DNA of 64,000 nucleotides from Trichoplax sp. H2 (Eukaryota; Placozoa; Uniplacotomia; Trichoplacea), in the NCBI GenBank assembly GCA_003344405.1, contig NOWV01000024.1, forward strand, positions 310,001 through 374,000, read 5' to 3'. The notes beneath the pieces were generated by a model. The model saw only the letters and a list, made by a program, of their open reading frames with translations, made no database searches and was not told where the DNA came from. Shown here in pieces: positions 26,301 to 39,597 of this stretch (within the stretch, counting starts at the first letter, position 1; each line of letters starts with the position of its first letter). The translations under genes and the position numbers were made by a program.

Positions 26301-27341
26301 ATACTTACTATATCGCCGATGACGCCTTGATGAATTACCGTAGTTATTGGAGTTATAGCTGGCTCTACCACCAAAGAAAAAGATTTTCTTTCCCAAAGCC
26401 AGAACTGCAAATTGTGTCCGGGCGAAATTATTATCAGTATATAATAATTTAGCGTTTGGTGTCAGATCAGAATAGACAAACAAATTTTGATAATTTTGTT
26501 GTTCTAGAGTTAATAGAAGAGTGTCATGATGTTCTCTTGGTTGTGTTTTAGCAGAGAAGAAACGCTCGGGCATAAAATGATAATTTTTAGCTCGATGTAA
26601 ATACATTTGACATTGAAATTCATGAACGATAAGGTCTTCACTTTCCACTTTAGCAATTAAAGTTTCAACCGGAATCAATGCTAATCGGACACAATTTAAT
26701 AACTTGGGTAGTTGTTCATTTCTTGCTTTTAGATCCGATCGAATCCATTTCATTACTGCATTAAAGACACTAATTTCTTCAATCATTTTTAAATGAGGCA
26801 TAGGTAAGATATTAATTAAGTGCTCGTAGGACATTTCAACAAATGAATCGGTTTCGACAATTTCCGAGAAATGGTTAGCGATATAATTATCCGCCGCTTC
26901 GCCTAATGCTTCAAAATGATGAAATTGAGCGAAATAACGAATTTCCAAGCAGTTACTTGGAGCTAATAAATCGCTTATAAATTGGCAGCATACATGAACA
27001 ATTTCGTCGACACCGAGCATTGACGACGTGACGGCTACACTTTGGACATTATTGGTATTAATTTCAATTTTACCTCGATAGAAATAATCAATTAAGATAG
27101 CGACTGCTTCTTGATCGGCTTCTTTAATTTCCACACTATTTTGTTTGCTTTCAGTTAAATTGCCGGTAAACATGGCATGAAAGTAAGTACTATTGCTTGC
27201 TAACACGATACGATGGCAATGGTAAGTTTGATGGCCGATTTTCACTTGGATATCACATAGTTCTCCATTGGTGTATAATTGATGTAAAGTTTCGATTGGA
27301 AATTGCGAGCGTACATAATTGAGAACACTATCCGACTCCAT
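23334..27341 (-). CDS. BTB-BACK-kelch protein, KLHL family (3 exons, 605 aa)
   Basis: Exons on the minus strand: 26309-27341, 24513-25160, 23334-23470 (1818 nt). Proteins of this family are substrate adaptors of Cullin-3 E3 ligases. The BTB domain begins near residue 20 (GELCDIQVKIGHQTYHCHR, MFTGNLTES). The BACK domain follows (FAQFHHFEALGEAADNYIA, EISVFNAVMKWIRSD). The C-terminal half holds kelch blades with GG motifs: KKIFFFGG, SIYLLGG, RLYCAGG, QLYALGGYNG and EIWAIGG, plus a closing strand, YDPVHDSWELY. Exon 3 was placed by its gtaaat donor and tcgcag acceptor, and it completes the last blade. The start is the ATG of MESDSVLNYV; the frame stays open upstream without another ATG. Both introns exceed 1 kb, and intron 1 is largely tandem repeats. 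I cannot assign a specific KLHL orthologue. Confidence 0.93.
25560..26090. repeat. ~95-bp tandem array in intron 1 of the BTB-kelch gene
   Basis: Five to six diverged units share the order 'gatagctgctaaagaatagc', 'aatgctaaaggattgcaaa', 'tacaaagctagactagttga', 'gcaatagctaattt' and 'ggttgaaatctt'. Units begin near 25590, 25690, 25790, 25880, 25970 and 26055. The array occupies about half of the 1148-bp intron (25161-26308). Confidence 0.8.
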
Positions 27342-27779
27342 CTTGATATTTTCAACTTGGCTTGATTTAATAGTAAAAACTGACTGGAATGGCAATGGAT
27401 CAACTAAAACGAGTGTGGATAAGCTGAGCTAGATGATCAAGTAATGCAAGCGTGCTTAGCAACCTGATCTCATCGTTTATGGATGTTGTCTCGGAATGAA
27501 GGATTTTGGATGCGCTTTAATGGAGCTTTAAAATGAAATCGAAGGCACTGACTGTAATCTTAAAGTTTTTCTTGACGAAGCTGAGAACTAAAGGTGATTA
27601 TCCTACAACTAATTTAATATTCGATCGAGCGATGAGAAATTGGCGACACCGAGAGTTTCAGACAATGTTGACCTTAGTGCATCGTTTATTGGTATAGCAA
27701 TCATGGATTTCCTTTCTTTTATTAATGAACGTTTTACGTCCAATCGACAACGATAATTTCTCTCTCTAATCTTTGTAAA

Positions 27780-28520
27780 GGATTTTATCCCACTCTAGAC
27801 CAGAAAATAAAAGCAACTACTCAATTCATTTACTGTTGCTTAAGTTTGAAAGTTTGCTGGAAAGCAATGAAATTTTTATCCGCTTTGATGAATGATTGTA
27901 CGTGAAATGGATCGTTGCAAGTTTATCCAGGCTAGGTCAGAAACTAAAAAGTGACCACAGAACTGATGCTCTACTGTCCTGTTGAAGCTTGGAAATTTAC
28001 TGGAAAGGAAAAATGGGCAACACAGGTCGTTTTCTCAGAATTATGTTAATGTTGTCTTTAGTTTAGAGTTTGTTGATCCTGTGATAACGGCTAAATACTC
28101 TTCCCACTCTAGACCGAAAAAACAAAAATAACTACACCATCGAATTGGTGTTACTTAAGCTTGACAGTTTGCTGGAAAGCGACGACAATTTTTTCCCACT
28201 TTAATGGATGCTTTGCGTGAAATGAATCTCCAACCTTTGCAAATTTAATCCAGACTAGATCAGAAACGAAAAGGTGAACACAAAACTGTTTTTTTACTGT
28301 CCTATTGAACAAGCTTGGAAGCTAGCTGGAATGGCCACCACGGATTATTTCTCACAATGTTGACTTTGCTTCTGAGTTGTTGATCCAGCGATGGCAGCTT
28401 TGATCCACTTTATTTAACGGCTTGCATAAAATGGATCTCCAATCTATGCCAATTTATCCAGGCTTAAAAGCACGGATATACTGCCGTTTCAGTTTGGAAG
28501 ATGATGGAAAGGAAATGGGC
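27780..28520. repeat. Compound ~315-bp repeat with internal half-units
   Basis: 'cactctagacc(a/g)aaaa' occurs near 27790 and again near 28103, about 313 bp apart, and a partial third unit follows. Each long unit contains two related sub-blocks ending in 'ttgctggaaagc' or 'tactggaaagg', near 27848, 27988, 28159, 28314 and 28493. It also has a 'ccag(g/a)ctag(g/a)tcagaaac' block near 27930 and 28250. Weaker solitary echoes of the sub-block occur near 28680 and 29410. Confidence 0.7.
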
Positions 28521-30339
28521 AGGCAATGATTGTAATTCACAATATTAATTTTAATTGTCTTTTCCCTCACTCTAATTTATAGTATTGAACCTCCTCCTCA
28601 ACATAATGTCTGGAAAATTCTTCCAGACTAACCCCCAAAATCAAAATGATTATAGCACTGAGTTCCTAGTCCAATTTTGCAAGATCGATGGAAAAGGGAT
28701 TGGTTGTAATAAAAATGGTTTTTATGGATAATGGATGATGCTATTCGGTACTGGATTAGATAGAGAATGGCTGCTGTTAGCGTCCTTTCATGCCACCTAC
28801 GTCGTATTGAGCAATTTAATATGGAAGTCAATTGAATAATCAATCACCTTCTACTTGAATGGCTATTCTACCTTTGAAATTAGTAAATGCTTGAAGGCAA
28901 AGCAAAATTTTGACCTCTGACTACTGTTGCAATAGATATTCTATCGTATTTAATAACGTGGCTGCAAATCATGGACGAGATCTGTTGCTAACTCTAGTAT
29001 CTCTTATTATGACCTATAATTGTAATTGAATAATTAGATAAATTAGCGCAATTTCAAAGCCTAATAATTCTATGCTACTGTTGATCAATTGCATGATCAT
29101 GGCCAATAATCCAAATATAGACGTTAGGATCGATATCTACGTTGTCAAGTTTTTAATCCTTTCTTCCTTACCCGTGTCACCAAAAAAACTCTAGGATAAT
29201 ATTATTTTTACCTTGTGACTTTGTTGGATGCCATGTTGAAATTGCTTTTGAAATCTTTTACTCTACCACTTTCTAGACTATCTACAATCCGATCAATTTA
29301 TCCAGTTATCCTTCCATTGGGGAAAAATTAATTCTAATTTGGATCAAATCACTCGAACAACGATTACAAGAATAATTCTGTTCATTTTGGTTGGCTTACG
29401 TCTGTGCTGGAAGGAAATTCTTGCCATTTAATATGGCTTCTCAATATCGTAGAATAGAATAGCGAAAGGAATGGAGATTGAGGATTGATTTTGACGGAAT
29501 CTTGATGAATTTCAACGGTAATTTCCCGTCCAAGAGAAGGAATTCAACCACTATTTTATCGTTCTAGATCACCTAATGGGTAAAAATAAATGGAAAAACA
29601 CATTGTTAACCTTGATATTAAACCATTTTGTATGGCTATCAAAGTTGGTTATTAAATAGAGATCAATTTGCCAGAGGTAACTCTTGTACTGTATACTACG
29701 TCATTGGATCTCAATGTCTCCTATTACGTTGATAATATAGAAGGATTGGCATGTTTTGAAATGCATTCACCTTTCTATCTACTTTCTCTACATAAAGTAA
29801 CAATAACAAGATTAAAGATTGTAAAGAACTTCTTTCACCTTATTCAAATGATATAATATCCAATGTTTTCCCATAATAGGTGTGACTATTCATCATGCAA
29901 GCCAATACAGTAACTAATTTAATGTTGATTAGGGCAGAACAACTATTGTTTATTAAGTTATTCTATTCTTTTGCCCAGTAAATTAGCTTGCATAATCAAC
30001 AATATGACTGCTCGGGCATATTGACGATCAAGATGATCCACCATTATTTATATAGGGCATCCATGGATAGAATGAATCGATACAGTGTGGAGAAGAGGGG
30101 AATATCAAATCATCATGCAAGGATAATTTATCCAATTTATAATTGTAGATTGGATTCAGTTGCTGTCATGATCATGTCTAATAGAAATAAAATTGATCCA
30201 CGGGTATGAGAATTGGATTAATCAGAGCAACGATCATTTATTGATTCTATTCCTTTACCGGGGAAATCAGCTTGTATTCTAATCTATGACATTACTACTA
30301 GGCCATATTGACGATAAAGAGGATCGATAATTATTTCTC

Positions 30340-30930
30340 GTATACGTTGTATATAACCAAGGATTACTAGAAAAGAGAATTGTACGAGTTCTTGATATAG
30401 GACATACTATAGATAGATATCATAAAAACGCCTAGATAGAGCATCGATCAAGAATAATAATATTCAATCATCATGATGATGGACGACTAGAAAAGAGAAT
30501 CGTAGGAGTGCTTGATATAGGGTATAGGGTATACATTCGTAGATATCATAAATACGCGTACGAGTCCTTGATATAGGGCATAGATAGATATTAAAATACG
30601 CGTAGGAGTCTTTAATATAGGGCATAGATAAATATCATAAATACCGTAGATGAGGCTTGGATTAAAAATAATATTATTTTAAATCATCAAGACGATTGAC
30701 GACTAGAAAAGAGAATCGTAGGAGTACTTGATATAGGGTATAAATTTGTAGATATCATAAATACGCGTAGGAGTTCTTGATATAGGGCATAGGTAGATAT
30801 CATAAACACACGTAAATGAGGCCTGGATCGAAAATAATATTATTTTAAATCATCATGGCGATTGACGACTAGAAAAGAGAATCGTAAGAGTGCTTGACAT
30901 AAGGTGGATCGATGCCATCAGTATGCGTAG
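30340..30930. repeat. Irregular tandem array with 'gactagaaaagagaatcgta' cores
   Basis: The core plus 'ggagt(g)cttgatataggg(c/t)ata' and 'gtagatatcataaata' blocks repeats from about 30365, 30486, 30697 and 30868. A nested shorter repeat of 'cgtaggagt..ttgatataggg' fills the gaps. Unit length is variable (about 60 and 170 bp), suggesting nested expansion. Confidence 0.75.
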
Positions 30931-32829
30931 ATGGGTAGGAATTGAGAAAAATAATATTAAATCGTCATGCAAGGATGATCTATTTAATTGCAGCCGTGAT
31001 TTGGATTCAATTTCAGTTATAGATATGTCGAATAGAAATGAAATTGATCACGTATGAGAAATGGATTAATCAGTGCAAAGATTGTTTATTACGTTATTTT
31101 ATCCTGATCATCAGCGCATGAAGAAAGTAAACAATAGTTAAACTCTTAATTTTCATTGCACGAGCAACTGAACGACATTTACGGCGTATCCAATTTCATT
31201 TTTATCCGTGATACAACTCTAGCATCAAAGGCATTGAAAAGGACGGTTAAAATTGAATTTATTGAACCAGAATAGAAAGACGTTTACGTCAATAAAAGGA
31301 ATCATCACGAACGTTCTATCCTCTCATTGATTAAAATTTGAAGAATAGTAGTAAAATTCTCATCGATCATTTGATCAATTGACACTATATCTGTTTAATA
31401 GATAGCGAGGATTGAAAATATTATAGCTGAAAATAAAGATATATATTTCATTAAAAATAAAAAAAATAAATGATCATCACGAACTATTTCTCATTTTAAT
31501 CACTACTTATTCATCAGCGGATGAAGAAAATGAATAGCAGTAACCCTATCGTCGATCATTCGATAAATTTAACTTTATTATTGTTAATCAATATATAATT
31601 CAAGATCATTTTTATTCGTGATAGAAATCTTCTATCTTATCGATATCTATCCATTTCTATGCTTATATATATGGAGCTATCATCGCTTAGTCTATTTATG
31701 TACCATGATGATTGTTCAAATAGATTAGAGACCAAAATGGAAAAATCGATTACACAAGAATGCTAATCCTAGCGTACTATTGGCTTACTCCTTTAACTAG
31801 CCATGTTGATTTTACATCCACGTAAGTATTGATACTTTACATGATTATTATCTAATGATCAAGATATTTTAATATCTGCTCAAAAATGATGACTTCATGA
31901 ATGACACAACTTGATGAATAATTTCGTAAAAGACTACTACTAAGAAACAAAAAAGGCTTATTCTATGTTATAGTCTAGACTTGATTGTTTATATTTTTTG
32001 GCTATGATATCGACGCAATCAGCAGGACTACTCATAAATTGGCCAGGAATCAAGCTAAGATGACAAGATGTCTATTCTTTACGTTATAAAAGCATATCTT
32101 GTGGCAATAAATTCCATTTCAATAGCATTCTTTGAGAATAGGATATCAACAAAGTGAACTAATGGTAAAGTAAAAGATTGTTTTAGAACAGCCTTTTATA
32201 ATATTACATCCTCATATGAGAAGCCAATACAATTGACTTGATGACGTATATTGTAAATTAGAATTAAAAGTCAAAATTCTTTCCAGATAAAAATGACTTA
32301 CGTTGTGATGGATGAAGGCACAAGCAATAACATGCTACCTTATGACCCATCAATATTGGTTCTAATTAGAAGCTACCTGTCGTTATGAACGTCATATTAT
32401 CAATAAATGATGGATATTTTAAACGGGTGGAATGACAGGATCTCTCAGTCAATGGCATTGTCGCTAATTTTAGTAGGAGTTTCATTACGAATACCAGTAA
32501 TGAATTATGTACATCTTAGTCATATTCGCCTTTTTTAAATGGGTCAGTTATTTGTTAAATGACGGGGAAGTAAGATAATGAACATTAGTTATATTGTATT
32601 GAATGATGATTTAAAAATAGAAAAATGTTATTGCTCAAGAGATGCAGAGAGTGAGTTCTTGATGAAATTATTGTTTAACATATCGATATATTAATAAGAT
32701 CAATTGATCGGATCGTGAATTAAAATAACAAGTCTGTCTACTACTTTAAGATTATAAAAGGCTACTGTTAATTAATCTTGCAATGTGTTCAATATACAGT
32801 TGCGCTTAGAGTTCAAGCCAAAATCTAGC

Positions 32830-33400
32830 AACAGATTCCTTTCATTTGTAAATTTAGAATGATAAGAGTTTTACTTTTAGGGCAATACAAATGAAAAGAC
32901 GTTTAATTACGTACTCGTATGTAAAACTCATGGCGGAATATAAGAAAAACATCTTTCATCAATAAATCATGGATGATAAAGTTTTACTTTCACGACAGAT
33001 AGAAATTATGAGATATTTAATTCATATGTGTAAAGTGAAGTTCACACCAAAGTATGAGGGCTAACTTCTTACATTAGTAAATCGAAGACGATAAAGCTTT
33101 ACTCTTAGGATGGATAGAAATGATGAGATATTTAATCACATACGAGCATGTAAAATTCACACCAAATCTAGAGGTCAACTCTTTGCATTAGTGAATCAAA
33201 GATGATAAATTTCTACTTTTATTGCCGATAGAAAGGATGAGATCTTTAATTATATATACGTATATAAGTTTATTCCAGATTATAGGGGTACCAGTTTTTA
33301 TCAGTATATCAAGGATGATAACATTTATTTTTAGAGCAGATATCAATGATGAAAGGTTTGATTATGCATGTAAATACAAAATTCGTGAATGAAATTTATT
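32830..33400. repeat. ~112-bp tandem array, five copies
   Basis: The unit holds 'gatgataaagttttactttt', 'ggacagatagaaatgatgag', 'atatttaattacatacg', 'gtatgtaaaattcacacca' and 'cattagtaaatcaaa' in fixed order. Copies start near 32862, 32972, 33087, 33199 and 33313. Confidence 0.85.
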
Positions 33401-35427
33401 TAGGGAACTAAAGCTTTAATTTTAGCTTTGCTCCGATATAAGATTGGTACAAGTAAATTATATAAAGATGAATACTAATTATCACATTCCCATAGAATGT
33501 CAAGAAATCAACGATTCGATATTTCACAAATTTCGTCAACAATGATATTAGTATATCTTCGGTATTTTCATACTTTTTTAATGGTAGACTTATACAGTAG
33601 TATGGACTTGCCATCAATTAATATAAAAATGGATTTATAATGATACAAAAAAATTATACTGTAATGAAATTGATAAGCAAGAAATTTCAAGGAGTATGAT
33701 AACATTCACAACTGAATTATCTGCCTATCATTGATGAAGTCTGAGAGACGGTGCATTTAGTAAAGATAGGTTTTATTTACAACTGGCATGAACAGTGTGC
33801 TGTGTCTGTACTGGACGTAGTAGGTAATAGCAAATTTCCTACTGCGTATAGTAGTGCGCTTACGCAAGCATTTATAGACATAATTCCGGAATTATAGTTT
33901 AGACTTTGTTCAGCGAACCCATATATTTATTCGTACTTATTTGACAATTCATTAACGATCTACTGTATTTCAGCATTTATTAGCCGGCTTGATCGGTAGA
34001 TATTTTCCAACCTAGAGACTTGCAGGATCTCCATTGAGAACCGGTAGATATCTTCCAATTTACCCGCTACTCATGTATTAATAACAAGCGTGTGGAGGAT
34101 TCTTTGTGAGTTCTGGTCATTTCTAAATAGCGGGATATACTGCGATGACATAATTTGGATTTACAGTTTCTAATTTAGTACAATAGCCTTTGTAATAATC
34201 ACTCAGTACGAAATAATATTTTATCAACAACGCAAGGCAAAGTTAATAGTGTTGAATATTGATCTTAGCCTTGCTGCTGCGCGCTCGATCCGTATGATTT
34301 GTGACAACATCGGAAAGATTTTACGTACCAAGAAGAATTTACAGTTACAAATGCGTTATTTCATATTTAAATTTAAACACATTAACCTACAAAAATCACC
34401 TCCTCCGGAAAAATAGGTGTAAAGAATTTTGTAGTTGCAAATGCGAATTAGATAATATTGTCATTCAATTACTACTGGAAAAAATTCCTACATCTTCAGT
34501 ATTAATGTTATTGCGTCGACACTACTAATACAAAAGAATTATTAAAAGAAAGTTTTCTGAGATTACCGATACGATAGCCACTTCGTACAAACTTTTTTAA
34601 CATGCTAGTAAATACGCGTATACATGATAATTTTTTAGTTATACACTCATTAAGTAACGACTCGTCCGTCACATATGAGAACTAAAATCTAGCCAAATAT
34701 TTATTATGAACTTAATTCAAGTATCCCATATAAGTTATGATATTGGAATAAATAGAATATATTTGGTTCCAAGCGGAGTTGGTATACAAATTTACTACAT
34801 AGAATAAAAGCCTTGTGTCCGCCCTAAATCAGCAAATACCGAGTCTACTTCGATTTACAATAACGTTTCGGCAACAGAAATAAAATTAATGTTAAATGAT
34901 ACAAATATTTTAATACAATTTCAATTGTCGACTGCTCTACGCACAAGACATTTAGGTTGCTGTGCTAAAATTTTATACAAGAAAACCGGATAAAAATTGA
35001 GTGTTGATTTATTGATTGTGTTACATTTTGACAATCATTCGGAGCTCCAGGTCTGGATTTATGATAATGTTGTCTCTTTTTCGCCAAATCGTACAACAGC
35101 AACATTTAACGTAAATTAGATTACAATGATACAGGATAAATTAAAATTTCATAAAGCCGATCCCCACTGACATGGCAAATTTAATATCGAATTATGAAAT
35201 AGCATCATCATAATACATTCAAGATTACACTCTCGATAAACCTCACGCTTCATTTCGTATCTTATTCGAAAACCTGCCTTGCTAATAAGTTTGTCGATCA
35301 AAAATGATTAGGAAGAATTATAAATCATGACCACAGTCTTTAATAGAAAGTCAATATTCATATCTACTAAGTTAAAGCATGAGTTATCGTCCAAAACTAA
35401 TTTTATCCTACAGTATTAAATTCTTAC

Positions 35428-38400
35428 CTATTTTTTTATAAATTTTTGACTAGTTTTACCAGTCTTTTTCTTACGTCGGCAGGCATTGCAAAACCATGCG
35501 TCTTCCTCTTTTGGCGCAATTTCTAAACCAACACATTTACTATACGATAGAAATTCATGGAGAATTGATCATTTCGAAAGCAGCATAAAAATATACAGCA
35601 GTAATGAATTTTTACTAACAAATGAAACCACTTCTCGCATTCATCGCAAAATACCATTGATGATCCATCATCCAAAAGATGACAAACTGGACAGGGATCG
35701 TAAGAATTCGAAGTTTCGGTAGCCTTACCAAATTAAAATATAAAATATTAACATAATAACCCAGCATAATAGGTAATTCAATATGACGAATTTGTCAAGC
35801 TATCCCTTAAGCATTAATTTGCAACATAGCTTATTACATACATTGTTCGCAGTAGAGATTGTTTCATCGACAATTGCCTTTACATAAACAGGAGGCAGAG
35901 ATGGTTTCGATTTTACACTGTCAAGTGGTTTGCCTTGACTACTTTTGTTTGATTTACTTTTCGTTGCCTTTTTGCTCCGATTACTTCTGTATAAAGTTAG
36001 CGTAAAAAGATTTGTCACAAGTAATGCAGTGTTTACTTATTTACGTGTATTGACGTACTTTTCTTCAATTTTCGATTTTTTTTCTGCTTGTTTATGGATC
36101 TTTGCAGAACTAGGCTTGATATCTTCAAATTCAGATTTTCGTTTTTTTGATGGCGTTTTAACAGCTGAATTGTCGGCGATACCTGCTGGAATCTATACAA
36201 GAAATTTCATGCCAATTCGTAAGAACTCAAGCTATTAACTTATCTGAATTTTACACTGGCTATTGACTTGCCTTAAGGCTTAATTTAGGCCACTTAGGAG
36301 ATTCTATTGACTCTGTACCAATATCACTGATTTTTCTTTTCTTTTTCGGTGTTTCAGGTTGACTTTTCGACTTGGGTACATCTACAGTAAACTGCGATGA
36401 CGATATATTGTCAATGTTAGATTTTACCAATTAAGAGCATTTGAAATAAAAAAGCTTAACCTTAGAATAAGCATTTTTAATGGGTTTGTCTTTCAATGTC
36501 AGCTTAGTAGACATATCAGCGCTAGTTTTTAGTGCAGGTTTATCTTTCTTTTTTCCAGCAATTTTAGATTTCTCTGATTTACTTTTATCTAACTTGGTTT
36601 TCGATTTCAAGCTGATATTCCCTTTAGAATCCTTCCTTTTAATATCCTGACTTTTTAAAGCCTTCTTTTTGTTATCATCTGTTGTATAGATTTTACTTTT
36701 ACCCTCAGATTTATGCTTTCTTTCACTTGTATCTTGGTCATTCCCTTTACGTTTACGTTTGCTTTCAGCTTTAATTTTACTACCACCTTTGAATTTGTCT
36801 TTACCCTTGATTTTGCCATCACTTTTGACTTTGGTTTCACCTTTACCTTGAACATTGCCTTTATGTTTGCCTGTAACCTTTTTTATCTTATCCTTCGGTT
36901 TAGCTTTCATTTTACCCTTTATCTGATCTGTAACGCCGCTCAATTCGTCGATATATTTCTTAACCAATTTTTTTTCATTAGCCTTCCCCTCATTGCTTCG
37001 CTTTGTTTTCAATTTTTCTCCATCTGGACGTTTAACCTTGCTGACTTTACTGTTACTTACGTTAGCAACATTGCTATCGGATTTAGCCTTGTTAGTTTCA
37101 GATTTATTCTTATTTGGGGATAATTTGGCAGCTTTCTCGATAATCTCAACACCGGAAAATGATTTTTTTTTCTTTTTCTTTTCATCCACTGAAGCTGTAA
37201 TCTTAAGAACAATATTTTTCATGGTCTGAAATTAAGAAAAAAATTGCGGTAATGTCTTCAACTTACTGAGCATTGCTTATCAAACAATCAATCAATCAAT
37301 TAATTAGTAGAAAGGTAATTACCATGACTTTCTTTGGGTCAACGAGAGATGATTCAGCTGCCGTAGGAGAATCCTTGGTTGTTTTCATTTCTGACTTACT
37401 ATTAGAAGGCTTCAGTTTTGATGCAGATTTCACTTTAGTTTTATTGATCGATGCGGCGTTGCTCTTCAAGATGACATCAGGTTGTATTGGCTTATTCGGT
37501 TCAGAATTGGTCCTTACAGGCTTTACCATCGGCATAGACAATGTTGTTGGTTTCATTTCAGCTTCCTTGCTACTAGCGAGAGAAATGGCTCTGTTGTTAG
37601 ACATGTGCCATTCTTTTCGATCACTGGTATAAAGGGTGTCTGGTCGATAACGTTGCCTTAAATCTTCAATTTTATTTCGTTTATTAATTACAATAACTTC
37701 AGGTTCATTTTCAATACTATCATGGCTTTCCAGATGTTCGGCCTTTGCTTGATCATTCACATCTCTTTTTACACTATCTGTAGCATCGTTATTTATTAAC
37801 TTGGTATCTGTCTTTGTAATATTTTCATCTATTTCCATCATTTCTACTTGTTTGGTACCTACTATTTACGAATATAATGGATGTTATGTCATCAACAGGT
37901 CAAAAATTGACAATTAATGTATAGTAAGGAACATTTTTAAGCAGTTTAGATAAGAAAAAGTTCACGGTGTTATTCATCAAAGTAGCATTATATATCCGTG
38001 TGCCGTAGTATGACTAATGACTGAAAATTAATTCCAATTGTGTAACTGATGAGTTGAAGACTGTGTAGATTTGCAAAATATGTTGTAGGAGGCAACTACA
38101 TCAACATGACTTACTTTCGTTAAGGTCATGATTGGGTGGGTGAAGATCAATGTGATCGCTGGCATTGGATTTTTGCTCGTCATCGTCCTCTTCAAGGTAG
38201 ATGATTTTATCAGGTACAGGCACTGGAAATGAATAATATTCTTGGCCTAAAGGAACCACATCGACTTGACCAATGTATTCAAGGACTTCTTTCAAATCGA
38301 TACCAACATCGTCAAAAGCCATCTGTAAATCATCCAAATTGGATTCTGTACGGCCGTCTAAATAAGATAGGGAAGCGATTTAATGCATCAATTGTCAACC

Positions 38401-39313
38401 TTGCTTGTTGTCATACGCGTAAAGTAGACTGTTTTTAATCTAGAAATATTTTTGTTATCTATCCAGCGTTGATGATTGGAAAGTGGAGAAACGAATCTTC
38501 ATTTGCAGTCACTCTCTCTACCGCAAATCATTTTATACTTGATATTGTGACGCGTATTGTACTATCACATTGTCATGATAAAGAGTTTGTATGTACTTTT
38601 GGAGAAATCGATTCCCTTTTGGGTCCTATGGACAAGGTTATCTAGTTTTGACTATGGCTTACTATTGAGTTGTACTTTATTGATCATTCTACGGTGTTTC
38701 CTTCTTGTCCAAATACAGAATGATCAGCATTGGAAATGAATTGTATAGGATGTGATGTTATTCACAGTCAATCTATCATTTGGATTGAAAGTGTAAACCA
38801 TCTAAACGATGTTAATCGATCGTGTCATGATTGTGTATTGGTGTCCAACAACACGATACGATCGTACGAGTACAACGAGTACAGTATCCTTCCTCTATTC
38901 AAACTAATTAACACAACTTTCTGCCACTATTGCAAGATGTCATTTTCATTTTACAAGCAGTCTTTTCCGAGAGAATGAGGTCTGTTATCAGACACGAGAT
39001 GCAGATAGCGTAAGATTGACAAATGTACAGTATAATAAGGAAACTTAGTTGTCAACAGATCATGCAAGAGAATCAATCACTCCACTCTAGCTAATCAATG
39101 CTATGTCCATGAACATGCAATAGGAATGTATCAGTAGTAGTTACCATGAGCACAGTATAATTGTGTTCTTTTGCCGATATTGTGGATATGACGATTGATT
39201 AGATCGACCAAGACTTGCAAGGCTGAATCGGAGATGGACGTCCATCCGATAGCTAAGCAAATTTGAGCCACTACAGTCTGTAAAATACGATTACTATACT
39301 CTTCGCAATTCAT
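35428..39313 (-). CDS. TAF3: TFIID subunit 3, TAF3 (9 exons, 775 aa, histone fold + PHD)
   Basis: Exons on the minus strand: 39145-39313, 38115-38357, 37323-37858, 36461-37225, 36272-36391, 36059-36192, 35842-35986, 35620-35723, 35428-35539 (2328 nt, frames join). TAF3 pairs with TAF10 in TFIID and reads H3K4me3 at promoters. The N-terminal histone fold shows as VVAQICLAIGWTSISDSALQ with LVDLINRHIHNIG, continuing to GRTESNLDDL and VPLGQEYYSFPVPVPDK, all in the expected order. The middle is a very Lys-rich low-complexity region (exon 4). The C terminus is a C4HC3 PHD finger: C715, C718, C730, C733, H738, C741, C756, C759. Within it DDGSSM and the W nine residues later correspond to the methyl-lysine pocket of human TAF3. 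The protein is a little shorter than the vertebrate one. Exon 5 ends at a GC donor (AAG|gcaagt). The second-last intron is only about 80 bp and was placed by the phase needed to restore HFKC. Confidence 0.95.
36193..36271 (-). other. Probable GC-AG intron in TAF3
   Basis: The 79-bp intron begins gcaagt directly after AAG and ends tgtatag. The reading frame runs into a stop (TAG) four codons into the intron, and no nearby GT donor restores the phase 0 junction to the next exon. AG|GCAAGT is the usual consensus for the rare GC-AG class. Confidence 0.75.
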
Positions 39314-39597
39314 CTTTCTCCTTCAAGCAAGAACAACATTTCCCATCAGTTTCATTGCCATTAGAACATTCAATTTTCACCGTTGCAACTTGTCATGACT
39401 ATCCAATCCGCCATCAATCCTTTCTGGATTGAGTTCGCCAGGACTATGGCAGTACTCGCTTGGTGCACTCTACCCAATTGTAGGCTTGAGTATGGAATGC
39501 GTTGACTGACTGTGTCACTGCTTGCAAAGTGCAGATAATTGGGCAAGCTTTTTCTATTGGCTCTTGACGAGTAGAGTACAGTACAAAGTTTCAACAT

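Larger units (their letters stand above)
27342..35427. other. 8-kb gene-poor interval between the BTB-kelch gene and TAF3
   Basis: No exon with family motifs or convincing splice structure was found on either strand. The interval contains three tandem arrays, annotated separately, and long AT-rich stretches with scattered single copies of related blocks. The first few hundred bases are the likely 5' region of the BTB-kelch gene and the last few hundred the 3' UTR of TAF3. A lone direct repeat of about 55-bp period with the core 'cggtagatat(t/c)ttccaa' occurs near 33985-34060. Confidence 0.55.

Noticed and set aside
28628-28843. 71-codon minus-strand frame in the gene-poor interval
   Set aside because: It has AT-driven composition, lies at the edge of a repeat array, and has no domain or splice context.
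36713-37229. Long hydrophobic plus-strand frames rich in Phe, Leu and Thr
   Set aside because: They are the antisense of the lysine-rich TAF3 exon (AAA/AAG read backwards as TTT/CTT) and have no independent motifs.
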